A stretch of DNA of 64,000 nucleotides from Phoronis australis (GCA_002633005.1 NMRA01000812.1:62001-126000); one strand, 5' to 3'; positions 11,541-25,122 are shown, counted from the stretch's first letter. Translations and numbers: made by a program. Notes: a model not told the origin generated them from the sequence alone.

Positions 11541-14500
11541 TCCTGTGCTAGGTTTTTGGCTTGCATATTTTATCAAGTTATAGAACACCTGTTTTCTTGT
11601 AAAATATTTTCTTAGTAAATGAAAACTTGTCTGTGCATGTTTCACTGCCAACCAATAAATGTATATTAAACGTTTGACTGGGATTCTTTGATGAATGAAC
11701 TTAACCTCCACACAGAAAATTGAGGGCATAGTAATTCTTCAACTTCAATTATGTCACACAACATTTTCAGGTAAGGTTCATTTCGTTTATGGGCCTACAA
11801 AGAATTCTGGGCTTAGAAAAATCAGTTATCTTTACAGTGATGTATATAAATTGGCAAATGCATTGAGATAATTCCTTGAGGTGCATGTTTAAACTGGATT
11901 GATAACCCGAAAATAAGTGGGAGACATTAAATATTAAACCAAAATCGATGGAATATCACTAATGTTGGGGCCTGTAATAAAGCAGTGTTTAAATAAACAC
12001 TCATGCACACCCATATATACATAAAGAGTAGATCCCTATGGCTTTGCTTTATGAAGAAAAAAAGAAGCGTCAGTTCCAGTCTTTCTGGTGCCAGCCAGAA
12101 TAAATCACATTTCGGGTACGTTGAATTATATTCAGTTTGGCGTTATAAGTGATTTACATCAGACCCGTGGGCTGACAATTTTCCGTCAGGAGACGTCTCT
12201 CGCAAAATAACTATGAAAAAGAAATCTCCTTTATTTGATATTAGACCCGTGATCAACCAAGTCTTATAAACAGTTTTACATAAACGTTTAACTAAAAATA
12301 GGATACTAAATTCTCAAGTTTTGCGAAAGTTACACGGGCCTTCAATTTCTTTGGTCAAGAAATAATTTCATTCGACATTTTTAGTCTGCGAATTGTCAAG
12401 ACATTTTTGATAGGCCTACAAATTGATAACTTTGTTTTGTTATATGATTTGATAGGCATCTTATTTCAATCCACGCAGGATTCTCGTTCGTCTTGTTCCC
12501 GCATGCAGTAAGTAATTCCTACTGCATAAATATTTGTAAGTTCCTTGATATACTACACTATCATTACAGACTTTAAAAGCAGTATTGTTCGTCAAGGATT
12601 GAACTTAAGCTTCACTTCGGAGCGATCCATGCGCTCAGGGCACATTCAAACATTTTTAATCTGAAATGTCCTTGGCGAATTGTTTACTGAGCAAGAAAGA
12701 ATAAATACAATTAGTACAAATTTTACCCACTGTAGCTGTCATGGGCCTTTTTCCTACGGCGTGTGATTTTGTGAAATGGTCTTAGAGTTGATCACGATTA
12801 AAAGCGAAACAATGAAGTATGTTGGGTTGGAATTGACTCGTCAACGTGTGTCCTAAGTACCTGTACCACAAACAACTCTCACTGAAATCTTTACTTCCAA
12901 GGCCTATCAATAAATTTGGGCAGAAATTTAATCAATTAAAACGCGCAGTGTCAAAATTAGTTGACCTAAGAAAAGCTAGCAAGGATGCTTGTAAGTCTTT
13001 GTATATGTTCAGTTTTAAAGTTATCTATTATTAAGTGGAGCCAACATTATGCAGCCATCTATTCATTTCTTCATGGATTAGTTCTTACTTCATTACATTC
13101 ATGTTTCCTTTCCTTGCTTCCTATAGATTTGAGTTGACTTGATAGATCCTCTGTTATGTTAAATGTCTACAGGAGTTAGTGAGAGTGATAACCTATTGTA
13201 TTCTCATACTTGTAGGGGCTTAAATTCTTAATCCTATAGTCACCAGCCTCTATTGTTAAGTCTTGACTTGATTCACAAACAACACAGCCTAAGCTTCTCA
13301 CTCACTGATTAGTTTTGTATTTGGCGAACATTCATGGACTAAGTTCACTTGCAATATCTTTATACTATCCACGGCTTGGAATTTTCCTCCTTTAAGGTGA
13401 TTTCCTCTTTTTTGTCATTCAGATCAGTTTCACAACATCGCACCAGTCTATGTCTTAGTGGAGTGATGCATCACCTGGGAAATTTTCCTCTTTTTTGTCA
13501 TTGGTGATTGCAAGTCCTAGTAATTATCACGCCAGAAGCTTTTAAAACACGAATATGTTTTTCTCTCTGAAGCACCTCGGGTTTTTTAATTCATAAGAAA
13601 ACCCACAAAACTTAAATAATTCTGAATGGAGTCTGTACTGAAATGAATTTTGAAAATGAACCTAGCACTGGGCTGTCTGTCAGTAGATACTTAGCGATAT
13701 TAAAACCTGCCAATACTTTCTGAGAATAACAGCCTGCCATGTCATTGAGCGAAACTACAACCCGGAAAACTGCCTTTCTCCTCCGTTAGCTGTGCTGTAT
13801 AGGTCAGCTGAGTGAGCGGTATGCAGTACACAATAGAGGTACAGTATTAATAGCACCTAACCCACAACGAAGCAGTGACTCGGGGAAAAAGCCAGATGCA
13901 CGTTGACCTTTGTCCAGTGCATGCCCACGTGCCTGTCAAGGCGTATTCAATTTTCGGATATTCTTGAGATACGATAGAGAATGTCATGAATTGACGAAAT
14001 AATCATAAACAGTGAAAATAACTTGCATGTACTTATCTTTTCATTGTTTCATACCCGCAATGCCTTCAAAAAAAGTCTTCAACTCTCTTTACAAACGACT
14101 CTGAGGATCAATGATCTTAATTCAGTGTACAAACTACTGTAGACGCACACAAAACGACATTATCCGCCCTCATGTGAACGACTGCCTCCACAGAACGGCC
14201 GGGCTCGTACATATGTATGTTAGTACACAATTTTCCCTTAGATATACATAATGGTTAATTACTAATGGCAGGTGACTGACCAATTCTAAGTGCACTCTAA
14301 TTATAACAAGTCCGCTATGAAATCCTCAGTCGGTTATAATATTTTTCGACACATCTCAATGGCCGGTACTTGTATTATTGCCAGCACGAAACTATATCAG
14401 TAACTGACGAACGAACCATTCTTTGTGGTACGAAATTAAAACAGTTTTTTTGTGTTTTGACCAGCGTACGTGAAATTATTAGTATATTCCGTCAGTGGCT

Positions 14501-15570
14501 GTATTGCACCTAACTGCTAGACCCAACACAAAACACGATCGTTCAGCTAAGGAAAGCAAGACGGAGACATTCTTTCAGATCACACGGACCAGTCACGGCC
14601 TGTATTGATCGCGTTGGCTTAGCTCCTTTGTGCGAAGATTGCCTCAGGGCTCATTGCTGAACCACCAATTGTACCTCGCCATTGTGCGCAAGTAAAAATA
14701 AAATCACAACGCGGCCGCATATTGATGGTACTTTCACTAGTTGCAACTTATACGGCGAAATCTGATAAGCAGTTGTTGTGTAACCCGGGGTAGTCTAGTT
14801 TAATATGGTGTCAAAAGGCAAAATGAACACACAACAGTAAGCTATAAACGAGGCATAATTTATCAATGGCCCCATGGACTACTGCAAGGGGCCACGTACT
14901 GCATTGTAAAATTGTGGGGATACTCCAGTTTTTAAAAGATTCTGAGTCACTTCCATTCAGTAGCGTCAAGACGTGATTTATTTGTCGCTCGTCCACAATA
15001 TGTTAAATAACCATCACCTCTACACCACTGGATCGAATGAAATCCGCACAGCTAATATTGATACCACGAACTCCGAAGAGAATCACGTGGCATTCATACC
15101 ACTTGCAGTCTTTTCCTCCCCCTTCGCCATTACGAATTGTATGGTGCCGTAGTCATGCCACTCCTTCAACCTTTCGCCATCAATTTTGCGACCGTTCCCG
15201 TCGTCAAATGCCAAGTCCAATTTAATTCCTCCCCCGAAAATCCTAGCACTCAATTTAATTAAGAAACATATTCGACACAAAAGCACAACCTTGACAAAAA
15301 CCTGCGAGGAAATCAAGCCATGAGTGCAGGTTCAGCGGTTAGTGGTAGCATATGCAGGGGTAAGCCCCCGGACATTTAATGACTCAATAACCGCAGTCCA
15401 ACCGAGTCCAACCTAGGCCAGTCTTAGGTTGAGTCACAACCCAACCGAGTTCAGAACGCGTCCGGGCGAAGCCTGACCTCACTCCGGTTGAAGGTCACCC
15501 GAGGCCTGACTAAGGCTGAAGTGCGTTCGACGGGAAGCTGGATTCGATCAGCACTGTAATACCAAGAATT
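11540..15570. repeat. Satellite-linked tail, copy 2 (about 4 kb)
   Basis: Most complete copy, with no long open frame. The right half (14700-15570) has a GC-richer end with AACCGAGTCCAACC-type sequence. It matches copy 3 up to GATCAGCACTGTA at 15558, after which they diverge, marking the unit's right edge. Confidence 0.85.
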
Positions 15571-16038
15571 TCTGTTATTATGCCCTGTGCATGCAATCTA
15601 GAAGTCAGCCTCTTTGTCTGGTACAGGGAGTGATATCGTATGTCCTGTCAAGTAGCTTAGTGGAGGTTAAGGTATGTCACGTTCATCTTGGCTTAAAACA
15701 ACTTTATTTTAAAGTCAGTGTAAATTGTGGCATTTTAGTACAATTTACAATACATGCCCATAGCCAGAATAAGAAAATGTAGAAAATTTCAAACAACAAA
15801 TACAAATTGATGCAAATCTGAAGAGTTTTCTTCAACAACTTGTACTTCAGATAAACATAGCATCTCTTTTGAGAAAGTTCTCTCTGTGGTCTATGTTTGC
15901 TAAACAGTGAACCAATGCATGAGCAGGTAATACATGAATACAATGCTACCTTGAAGGAGAGACATTTAAAGTTATTTTTTGTTTTATTTTTTTAAGTTGT
16001 TACTGCTACTTAAGGTGTAACCAGCCAAAATTCTACTA

Positions 16039-16213
16039 CAGTCAAACATTGTTAGAATGAGCCCGTTTTTAACATTTGCTCACTCATAACATTCTTTTCC
16101 GTAAGTCCTAAGACAGCCATACCACTTGGAAATTACTTTGGTTAAATTTAACTTCCGATACAACGGGTTTTTTCAAAAGTCTTGAGAGGTTTTGTTATAA
16201 CATGATTTTACTG
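16039..16213. mobile_element. Small TIR element (CAGTCAAAC type), probable MITE
   Basis: The ends CAGTCAAACATTGTTA and, reverse-complemented, CAGTAAAATCATGTTA form imperfect inverted repeats around 175 bp. The sequence pattern is common for short DNA-transposon relics in invertebrates. Confidence 0.4.
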
Positions 16214-17614
16214 TGTGTAAGTGCTTCACGGTATATTGTTGACCTTTCTCTAGATGTAAGGGAATGTACAAGTCAGGTGGTAGGAGTGTGCCTTCTACAG
16301 CTTTAATTTATAGATGCTTCTTTTGACTTCCTACTTTGAGAGATGCTTAATGTTCTCTAGCTTATCCGTCACTGGTGTGTGACTGCGCAAGCATTCTGGG
16401 GACTAATTATTCATTGGTGAATGTACATGCTCAAAAACTTTGAAAATCTATAAGAAATGAAAAAATATTCAATGCATGGTAAAAAATTCTCCAGTTTGGG
16501 ACAATGAACTTTTAAATGATTTCTGCACAGTTTCAGAGGTTGTACCGTACAAAATTTTGAAAGTAGGCAATAAAGGGTTTTACCATTATGTTGTTGAACA
16601 GCTGATTCTACTTTCACTCTGTGTTCACACAAAATGCATTGCGAAATTTAATATAAATATGATGGACAACACCAAAATAAATCATTGTCTCTAACCATGA
16701 AAATTCAACTTTGGCTGGTCGTATTTTAGTGGCTGCCCCAAACTGGAGAATATACATATATAGACTAAAAGTGGGTGTACCCTCAAGAAGAGGTCTCATT
16801 GCCGCACTCTCACTGCTTGTGATCCTTTTTTTAGTGCCCGTGCCTGCACACATACACACTGGGATTGGAAATCAGCTTTTCCTATAACATTGTTGTCTAC
16901 AGCATCCACTTTTGTTTGTTTAAATATCAAAATAACTTTTGTGGAAACTGGTGGTATATATTGTAGTGTACTTAAGTATGCCCGTTTTGATCATACTGCA
17001 TTCGGATAAAATTACGGTTCCATGATGAGATGCTGAACAAATAATTGCAGTTGACATGCTTAAAAAAATGACATCTAGCTCTGAGGAATATGCACATTTT
17101 TGGAAATTGCCATTTTGTCATGATTATTGCCTGTTATAATTAAATATGCAGCTGTTGTTTACAGAGGGTACATTATGTAGTCATAAAGAAACTGTTATTA
17201 TTTAAAAAATGAAACTGTTATTATTTAATTAGGATTGAAGTGTGAAAATTTTCCAGGTATTTGACCGTCTTTCTGCTGTTGGTATAATTCTTAATGTATC
17301 ACTATGCTAATTTGGTGCCAGGCATTTAACAATAATAAAGTGTTTCTGTTAACAATTGTTTCTGCTCAGGCAAGTTGAATTTTAAAATTTTGCAGATCTG
17401 ATGCTCTATGTTTCTTATCCTTGTCATCCCTGATTTTGTGGATTTTGTTAAATGGCTTTCAGATTCGGTATTGAAAAAATTGACGATCAATTGTTGGCTG
17501 TGTTAGAGTTCGTGAGGCTCGATTTTAGCAAGTCCGATTGTTATCACCTAGCTCCTGCTTGCCCCCTTGCCAAACCAGATCAAGGCTAAGTTGGCCATTG
17601 TGATCGACTAATAG

Positions 17615-17899
17615 CAGGGGCGGGTCCAGGATTTTGAGTTAGGCGGGGCCAGGGGATAACCAGAATTTCGGCAGATGCGCGCGCCCAGCCTAAAATGTGG
17701 GGATGCAGGGGTCTCGAATTTTGGGTATGAGGACCTGTTGACTAAAAAAAGAAAGGGGTATGCATTGCCTAATCACCCCCGAGGGCCCCTGGTTGCGCGC
17801 ATGTGCAATTCGCATCAGAACTCCCAAATGGTATCTGGTAGAATTTTAGAGGGGCCATGACCCCCTTGCCCCCCTCCCCCCCTAAATCGGCCGCCACTG
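17615..17899. mobile_element. Non-autonomous DNA element with CAGGGGCGG / CAGTGGCGG termini
   Basis: The left end is CAGGGGCGGGTCCAGG; the reverse complement of the right end is CAGTGGCGGCCGATTT. The interior is GC-rich with C/G runs. Related ends occur at 34848-35424 and about 41623. No convincing target-site duplication was seen. The rest of 15570-18390 holds nothing else I recognise apart from 16039-16213. Confidence 0.6.
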
Positions 17900-18389
17900 A
17901 GGAGCCAAGTGACCTCATGTGATTATGAAAACAAAGTTAGTGTTCACCAGTTCACCTTCTTCACCAAAAGAAAGAATTAGAGCTTCCCTATATATCTCTG
18001 TTGGGCCAGAATGGCATTCAGCGGGCTGATTACTAGACACACAGACTTCTCAACTTAATTGTCCCCGGGCTGCAAGCAAGCCCGCCTAGATAGGCAGTAC
18101 TTCCATCATCCCGTCAGCAATATACCGACCACATCGCCACCACTGGCACACACCTTTATACATCGGATTTGCTTCGGCTTAAGCCACTGTATCGGGGTTT
18201 TCTTGGTCTTATTCACTTCCACCACTGCCCGTTTTAACAAAATGCAACTACTTAAATCCGTTGTCGCCATGCTTCGCTATTTGTAAACTGAAAGGGGTTT
18301 CCCAACTTTCAACCAATGGGAATGACTGAATGTTATGACCTCAGTTTCATTACTTTAACAAATGGGAGGCCATATTAAACAACATTCTA

Positions 18390-20814
18390 CAGTGCTAACT
18401 TTCGTTTAGCACTGTGATAGAGTGTATAACTTTACCAAGAGTACTTAAGTTTCTTTTTGACCATCTCACAATTTCCTTTTTAATATCAACTAACTTGCGA
18501 TCAAAATTTAAATTACTCATTTCCTGGATGTCAGAAGAAAAGACAATCCCGAGCATAGTAAACTGTAAGCTAGACCATTTTAAGTCCTTTTCAGAACAAA
18601 CCCTTGAACTGCTTTGCCTCATAGAACCTATCCAGACACATAAGTTGTTTTTTTTCTAAATTTGGAGTTAGACCTGAATACTTCAAGAACTGGTCAAGTA
18701 GATCAAGAGATTTTTTAATGATCTTTCGGAGCCATCAAGGATGATTAGCAGTGTCATCTGCATATTGGACTAGTTTAAATTCTTAAGATCCAATCTGGAT
18801 ACTTTTTATATTTTTGTTTTTCCTAAAGAGATTTCTCATAATCTCAGCACATAGTAGAAAAAGATAGGGAGATAAAGGGCCTCCTTGTTTGCACCCTCTA
18901 CCCATTTCAAAAACTTGAGAAGTTTTTCCATATTGAATTACACAAGCCATAGCTCCCTCCTTAAGCCACTTTGTGATGTTTGAGCCAAAATTAAAAAAGA
19001 TAGGGTTTTTTTGTAGAAATACCCAGGAAACAGAGTCGCACGCCTTCTCAAAATCAACCAGGACCAGTAATCCAGGGATATTCAATTGGTGAGTTGCACA
19101 AATAAGATCATAAATTAATTGAATATTTTCTCCAATGAATCTACCAGCAATAAAACCTTTCTGGTTTTCCTGGACCAACCAATTTAAGACAGACTTAACA
19201 GGTTCAGCAATACAGGCTGAAATTAATTTATAATGTACATTGAGCAATGAAATTGGCCTCCAGTTTTGGAGTAGTTCCCTAGGTTTGTTAGCTTTTGGAA
19301 TAATTTGGATCACACCTTGTTTTACAGCGGATAGTAGGGAATTCTGTAAAAACATACAATTAAAAGCTGTAACGAAATCAGGCCAGAAATATTTGTATAA
19401 TTCCACTGTAAAACCATCAGGACCTAGGGTCTTATTATTTTTCATCTTTTTGAGAACAAATAGAATTTTATCATAAGCAATATTTCCTTCCAATGAATCT
19501 CTATCTTCCAGTTTTGGTGAATCAGTGTTTTCTAAAATTGCATCTAAATCATATTGGGAAAAGTGGTCATCCTTCGAGGCATAAAGATTGGAGAAAAAAA
19601 ATTTCATTTCTTCCAGAATTCCCTTTTGACTGCATATCAATGTACCGTTGTCATCTATTAAACTTGAGATATCTTTAACCACAAAATTACGTTTTTCTAA
19701 ATTACTAAAATATCTTGTTGGTTTTTCACCATTTTCTATCCACTGAGCGCGAGATCTCAATATTAAACCGTCAATGTTTTCCTTTCTAATTTCTTCGTAC
19801 TCGGCCTGAAGAATTTTTAGCCAAACGCCAAAAAATTTGAGAATCTATATTCTGAATGAACTGGTGGACAGTATTTCTTAATCTTTCTAAATGCAGTTTT
19901 CTGTTTTTCTTTTCTTTATTTTTGAAAGCACTACATGACAGAGTGAAGGATCTAATGTTTAGTAGGAACATGTTAAACAGTAAAGCTTCGTCAAATTGTC
20001 AGAAGCACCTACACTTTTGGTATCATGAATGATAATTTTTACTTGCTCCACATACTTTTTGTCCCGGAGTAGAGAATTATTAAATTTCAATGAGCCTCTG
20101 CCACGTTCAAAAGAGTGCAATTTTATTTTACTGAATGGTCAGTTCTGTAGCCTGGGTTTATTTCTACCCTGTTTAACAAAGATAATAACTCATGGGAAAT
20201 TAGAAAAAAGTCAAGGCGTGATTTCTTGGCAGGGTTTTTCCTACTCCATGTAAAAGAGGTACGGTCCAGAATGTAAACTCTCCAAGGGTCAACCAAATTA
20301 AATGTTTGCATAAATTTAAAACCGCTCTTCTAACCTGAGGATGGTTCAGACTGAGATAACCAAAACAGTAACAGTCTTAATCTTGGACCAAATTCCAATC
20401 TCCACAAAGAACAATAAATTCGGAGTTGAACAGAGAGTTGCGATCTGCTATGTTTTCAAAAAAAGTGGAGAATCTTGGTTAGGACCATATATGCAGGCTA
20501 GGGTAACTGTGATAACTTTTCCAACACTATTTCAATAATCAAAAGATTCTCTTTCTCGTCATTATAACTATATGTAATTTCATAATCAGAATTATTATTA
20601 ATTAGGATAGTCACACCCCGCGCATCTCTTCTATCTGGACTCACAAAAATGTCAAAGCCCCACTGGGCCCTAATCATATCATCGTCTGATTCTATGAAAT
20701 GTGCATCTTGGAGACAATTAATATTATATTTTTCCCTTTTAGATAATTAAAAACATCCTTACGTTTTTGAAAATTTCGTAAACCTCTGCAGTTTAAAGAC
20801 ATAATGTTAATCAT
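18390..20814 (-). pseudogene. Decayed Tx1/L1-clade LINE, ORF2 (endonuclease + reverse transcriptase)
   Basis: Non-LTR retrotransposon ORF2 remnant. From 20814 leftward, an APE-type endonuclease is recognisable: INIMSLNCRGLRN, then in shifted frames WGFDIFVSPDRRDARGV, GDWNLV-like text, SRLDFFLISHELL and INPGYRTDHS. The longest open piece, 18783-19760, has RSRAQWIENGEKPTRYFSNL, the RT motifs LGPDGFTVELYKYFW, IIPKANKP and NWRPISLLN, and GCKQGGPLSPYLF. The catalytic YADD codons are at 18753-18764, just past a TAA at 18783-18785. LKWSS...LGIVFS and the WSKRNLSTLGK region follow to about 18395. Multiple frameshifts and stops make it inactive. Confidence 0.88.
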
Positions 20815-20819
20815 CTTTG

Positions 20820-21413
20820 CGATACTAGGTAAATGTCAATGAAAAGACACGGATACGCAGATTCATAGACCTGTAAACAAAAACTGCAATATATGACTTC
20901 TGAGCTATGTGATAGACAGGTCTTATGAAGACAATACCTCCCCCTTCCCAGATATAGGTCAATTATTACATAGTTACAAAACTCTAAAAACACACATCCA
21001 AAAACCTTCCCTGCACTCATATATGTTGGTGTCACTATAACATGCACTCCAGAGTGTGGGAACTTACGCGCGCGCACCACTACAAAGTCGCACATCAAGA
21101 GAACAGCGACAGTCCTAAGTAAAAGAGTATACAAGTGTGACTCTGTACTAAGCTGTTGTTATAAAAGACCCAGTGCTTTGCAGCATTCCTCTGTTCCAAT
21201 ATTCCCCAAAACTGCGATGTCACATCTGGTCTGACATTTCCCAACTGTCAGAATATACATTGATTAAGCAATTAGTAAGAATAGATCCATTTTAAGTTGC
21301 CCAAAGTTTGTGCATGGGGTCAGACTTGTTGACATGTACTTTAACGTCAAAATTTATTTTAAGAAGGTGTTTACAACTTTGGGTTCTGGGGTCAAACTGC
21401 TTTAGAGATTCTA
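20820..21413. other. No recognisable feature
   Basis: Between the LINE 5' end and satellite block 4. No gene, RNA or repeat structure that I can support. Confidence 0.5.
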
Positions 21414-23529
21414 GAACAAAGGTAATCAAGTTAAGCAACGTGTGTTTTTGTCTACAAGATTATCATTAGACATGATGAATATATACTGTTCCTACTTTTG
21501 CAGATGTGCTCCACAAAATGTAGATTTTGAAGGCGATTTTGTTTTGAGTGTGTACTAAAATTTTTTGAATTTCATTATCGGCCTCAGTGATGTTAGTTTT
21601 TTGGCTCTCAAAGGTAATCAAGTTAAGGAACGTGTGTTTTTGCATTAAAGATTTTCGTTAGACATGATGAATATATACTTAAGTAACTTTCGCAGATGTG
21701 CTCCAAAAATTGTAGATTTTGAAGGCGATTTTGGTTTGAGAATGTAGAAAAATTTGTGCGAATTCCATTATTGGCCCCAGACAGGCTAGCTTTTTGCTTC
21801 TCATAGTTAACCAAGTTAAAGACCATGCTTTTTTATCTTCAAGACGTTGATTAGATATGATGAATATGTATTGTTCCAAGTTTCGTAGATGTGCTATAAA
21901 ATTTGAAGATTTTGAAATCGATTTTGGTCCAAGTTTGTAGAAAAATTCTAACTGTGACTCCTATGCTAGGATTTTGGCTTTCATATTTTATCAAGTTATA
22001 GAACACCTGTTTTCTTGTAAAATATTTACTGTCTTCTTAATAAATGAAAACTTGTCTGTGCATGTTTCACTGCCAACCAATAAATGTATAGGTAATTTAA
22101 ACGTTTGATTGGGATTCATGTACTAAAATTTTTTGAATTTCATTATCGGCCTCAGTGATGTTAGTTTTTTGGCTCTCAAAGGTAATCAAGTTAAGCAACG
22201 TGTGTTTTTGCATTAAAGATTTTCATTAGACATGATGAATGTGTACTTTACCAACTTTTGCAGATGTGCACCAAAAATTGTAGATTTTGAAGGCGATTCT
22301 GTTTTCAGTATGTACTAAAATTTGTGCGAATTTCATTATTGGCCCCTGTCATGCTAGCTTTTTGCTTTTCACAGTTAACTAAGTTAAGGACCATGTGTTT
22401 TTGTCTTCAAGATTTTCATTAGACATGATGAATATATACTTTACCAACTTTCGCAGATGTGCTCCAGAAATTGTAGATTTTGAAGGCGATTTTGGTTTGA
22501 GTATGTACTAAAATTTTTCGACTTTCATTATCGGCCTCAGTGATGTTGGTTTTTTGGCTCTCAAAGGTAATCAAGTTAAGCAACGTGTGCTTTGTGTACA
22601 AGATTATTATTAGACATGATGAATATGTACTGTACCAACATTTGGAGAAGTGCTGCAAAAATTGTAGATTTTGAAGGAGATTTTGGGTTGAGTATGTAGT
22701 AAAATTTGTGCGAATTTCATTGTTGGCCCCAGTCATGCTAGCTTTTTGCTTTTCACTGTTAACTGAGTTAAGGACCATGTGTTTTTGTCTTCAAGATTTT
22801 CATTAGACAAGATGAATATATACTTTACCAACTTTTGCAGATGTGCTCCACAAATTGTAGATTTTGAAGGCGATTTTGTTTTGAGTATGTACNATTGGCC
22901 TCAGTGATGTTAGTTTTTTGGCTCTCAAAGGTAATCAAACTAAGGAACATGTGGTCTTGTCTCCAAGACATTCATTAGACATGATGAATATGCACCGTAC
23001 CATTTTTCGCAGATGTGCTCCATAAATTGTAGATTTTGAAAGCGATTTTGGTTGGAATATATAGTAAAATTTGTGCGAATTTCATTATTGGCCCCAGTCA
23101 TGCTAGCTTTTTGCTTTTCACTGTTAACTAAGTTAAGGACCATGTGTTTTTGTCTTCAAGATTTTCATTAGACATGATGAATATATACTTTAACAAATTT
23201 CGCAGATGTGCTCCAGAAATTGTAGATTTTGAAGGCGATTTTGTTTTGAATATGTAGTAAAACTAGTGCGAATTTGATTATTGGCCCCAGTCATGCAAGC
23301 TTTTTGCTTCTCACAGTTAACCAAGTTAAAAGACCATGTGTTTTTGTCTTCAAGATTTTCATTAGCCATGACGAATATATACTTTACCAACTTTCGCAGA
23401 TGTGCTCCAAAAATTGTAGATTTTGAAGGCGATTCTGTTTTGAGTATGTACTAAAATTTTTCGAATTTCGTTATTGGCCCCTGTCATGCTAGCTTTTTGC
23501 TTTTCACTGTTAACTAAGTTAAGGACCAT
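21414..23529. repeat. 193-bp satellite, block 4
   Basis: Same monomers as block 2. It is interrupted at about 21900-22118 by the first roughly 200 bp of the tail sequence, and by a single N at 22893. The right edge is the 382-codon ORF insert. Confidence 0.9.
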
Positions 23530-23547
23530 TTCAGAAATTTTGAAAGT

Positions 23548-24696
23548 GTGATACCACGTAATAATCCAACAATCGCTTACTGGCTTGCCTTAGAAAGTGT
23601 GCACTACATTGGAATTGACTTGGAAGCCATTTTTGATGATACCGAAGGAACCATTGATGAGTTTATCAACCGCCACTTTGGCAATCTACCTCCAGAGCGT
23701 CCGCATGGGCCTGAAGAAATGAACCTCGGGAATGAAGTAGACCACTTGGCTGCCGGAGTAGAAGGTCTGGACCTACACGTAGATCGTTTAAGAAGGGACA
23801 ACGATTATTTTACGCAAGTTGAAGAAAGAATTGCAATGTTTGACAGCATTGAAGAGGCCGGCGATAATATCCCACTAATTGCTGTACTGGCACTTCAAAC
23901 ATTTCTTTGCATCACGGAAGATCAGGAGAGGTTAAATAACTGTCAAAATGCTGATCGTTTCCGAGACTTTCTCAGGAAATGGCGCAACAGTTTTAAGTGC
24001 GGTACCTACAAGGAAAGCACACGACGTGTGTTGAGAGCTCTGGGAGGACGGGTATCCAAGTGCATGAATGTGCCATTATTTGTTGACAACTACGGAGAAA
24101 AGAAATGCTATGAAGAAAATGAACTTGAGGAAGATGAAATTCCTCAAGAAATTTTCCATGATACCCATCTGGAGGAGTCCGATCAGATACTAGCAGATGA
24201 AAGATTCAGGCCTAGTGACAACAAAAACGGTATCCCAGGGGTATGGTTTGGCTCAGGCGCCGGTAGGCCGAGTCACTATGGATCACACAGATTTAAAACC
24301 ACTCTGGATCGACTGGGTGTAACCGGACTTCGACAAGGGGAGATTGTCAAGTACAAGAACGAAATAAACGTAATCCTTTACGCTCATAACGACGTTGGCG
24401 GAGGCGTTTTTGAGTTTAGGAAACCAATTATTGACGTCGTTACTGCAGAAAACCCAAAGGCTTATGTGCACATTTCCATATTTATTCCTGAATTTATTTT
24501 CTTGGGAGACAACCCAGGCGCTATTGTCACTGAAGAAGATCATTCCATTGTCCACCACCGAGGATTCTGTGTAAGAGAGCAGCGAACAAATTTCAATTGT
24601 AACGAACTTTTGAGATTTAGGAAGGGCATGTGTTTAGCCCAATATAATACGTTCGAATGTGAGGTCTATGGATGCAATTATGATCATGATTTTTGA
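23548..24696 (+). CDS. Intact 382-codon ORF inside a satellite array, possible ADP-ribosyltransferase-like fold
   Basis: I do not recognise the family with certainty. The frame is open from 23518 to the TGA at 24694. The listed start is GTG, and the first in-frame ATG is about 58 codons later, so either an upstream exon (a weak acceptor-like ttcag lies at 23530-23534) or a later start is likely. The N-terminal half is acidic and helical in character. At about residues 206-255 it has FHDT, ILADERFRPS, GIPGVWFG and SHYGSHRF. That order (His-x-Thr, 'IL..gF.PS', 'G.G.(Y/W)F') recalls ART/PARP-like folds such as fish Gig2 proteins; this is inference only. The C-terminus is Cys-rich (FNCNELLRF, FECEVYGCNYDHDF). 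It is flanked on both sides by satellite monomers. Codon use looks normal and no frame break is seen. Confidence 0.7.
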   Translation: MIPRNNPTIAYWLALESVHYIGIDLEAIFDDTEGTIDEFINRHFGNLPPERPHGPEEMNLGNEVDHLAAGVEGLDLHVDRLRRDNDYFTQVEERIAMFDSIEEAGDNIPLIAVLALQTFLCITEDQERLNNCQNADRFRDFLRKWRNSFKCGTYKESTRRVLRALGGRVSKCMNVPLFVDNYGEKKCYEENELEEDEIPQEIFHDTHLEESDQILADERFRPSDNKNGIPGVWFGSGAGRPSHYGSHRFKTTLDRLGVTGLRQGEIVKYKNEINVILYAHNDVGGGVFEFRKPIIDVVTAENPKAYVHISIFIPEFIFLGDNPGAIVTEEDHSIVHHRGFCVREQRTNFNCNELLRFRKGMCLAQYNTFECEVYGCNYDHDF

Positions 24697-24713
24697 TTTT
24701 CTGTTATTATACC

Positions 24714-25122
24714 GTACAATTTATGTGCATCGCAAAATGAGACTGAAGTCAATCAAGGTGACCTCACAGCTTAGAAATACGCTGATGTCACAATTTTATA
24801 AACTACTGTTTTTTCATGGTAAAATGTAAAATCTAGATCCATTTGCGACTTTTCGGCGTTATCTTGCTACCATTATCATTGTGTTCGATCCCAGACTATG
24901 TTTTGGCTATACATGTTCAGTCAAACGTTTCATGTCAAATACACAGTTGAGCCATATGGCCGTAATCGTGTATTACTTCAACATCCAGTTCCTAGAACCC
25001 CATGTACAGTGTTAGTGTACACTGCATGTCTCTCTTTATTCTCATGATGTTATAATGTGGGTTGTGACCTCAACCACCTCTCATGGGACTGAGACTGATT
25101 CACATGTGGCAGTGGAGACTCA
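24714..25122 (+). repeat. Dispersed repeat forming the 3' flank of the 382-codon ORF
   Basis: 24714-25022 is clearly related to 34991-35290, and 25005-25122 to 31577-31708. Shared landmarks include CATCCAGTTCCTAGAACCCC and TGTGACCTCAACCACCTCTC. The copies at 34991 and 31577 lack the ORF. Confidence 0.75.

Larger units (their letters stand above)
23530..25122 (+). mobile_element. 1.6-kb ORF-bearing insert in a satellite monomer
   Basis: A monomer reading ...aaggaccat then gtgtttttg elsewhere is split here. The left side ends aaggaccat before ttcagaaat. The right side resumes accatgtgttttt after the insert. ACCAT therefore flanks both ends, as a target-site duplication would, though part of it may belong to the insert. 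No clear terminal inverted repeats were seen. The region after the ORF (24714-25122) recurs elsewhere in the window. Confidence 0.55.

Noticed and set aside
15330-15380. Sequence resembling a tRNA A box (GGTTAGTGGTAGCATATGC)
   Set aside because: No B box or cloverleaf follows; it is part of the satellite-linked tail and too weak to call.
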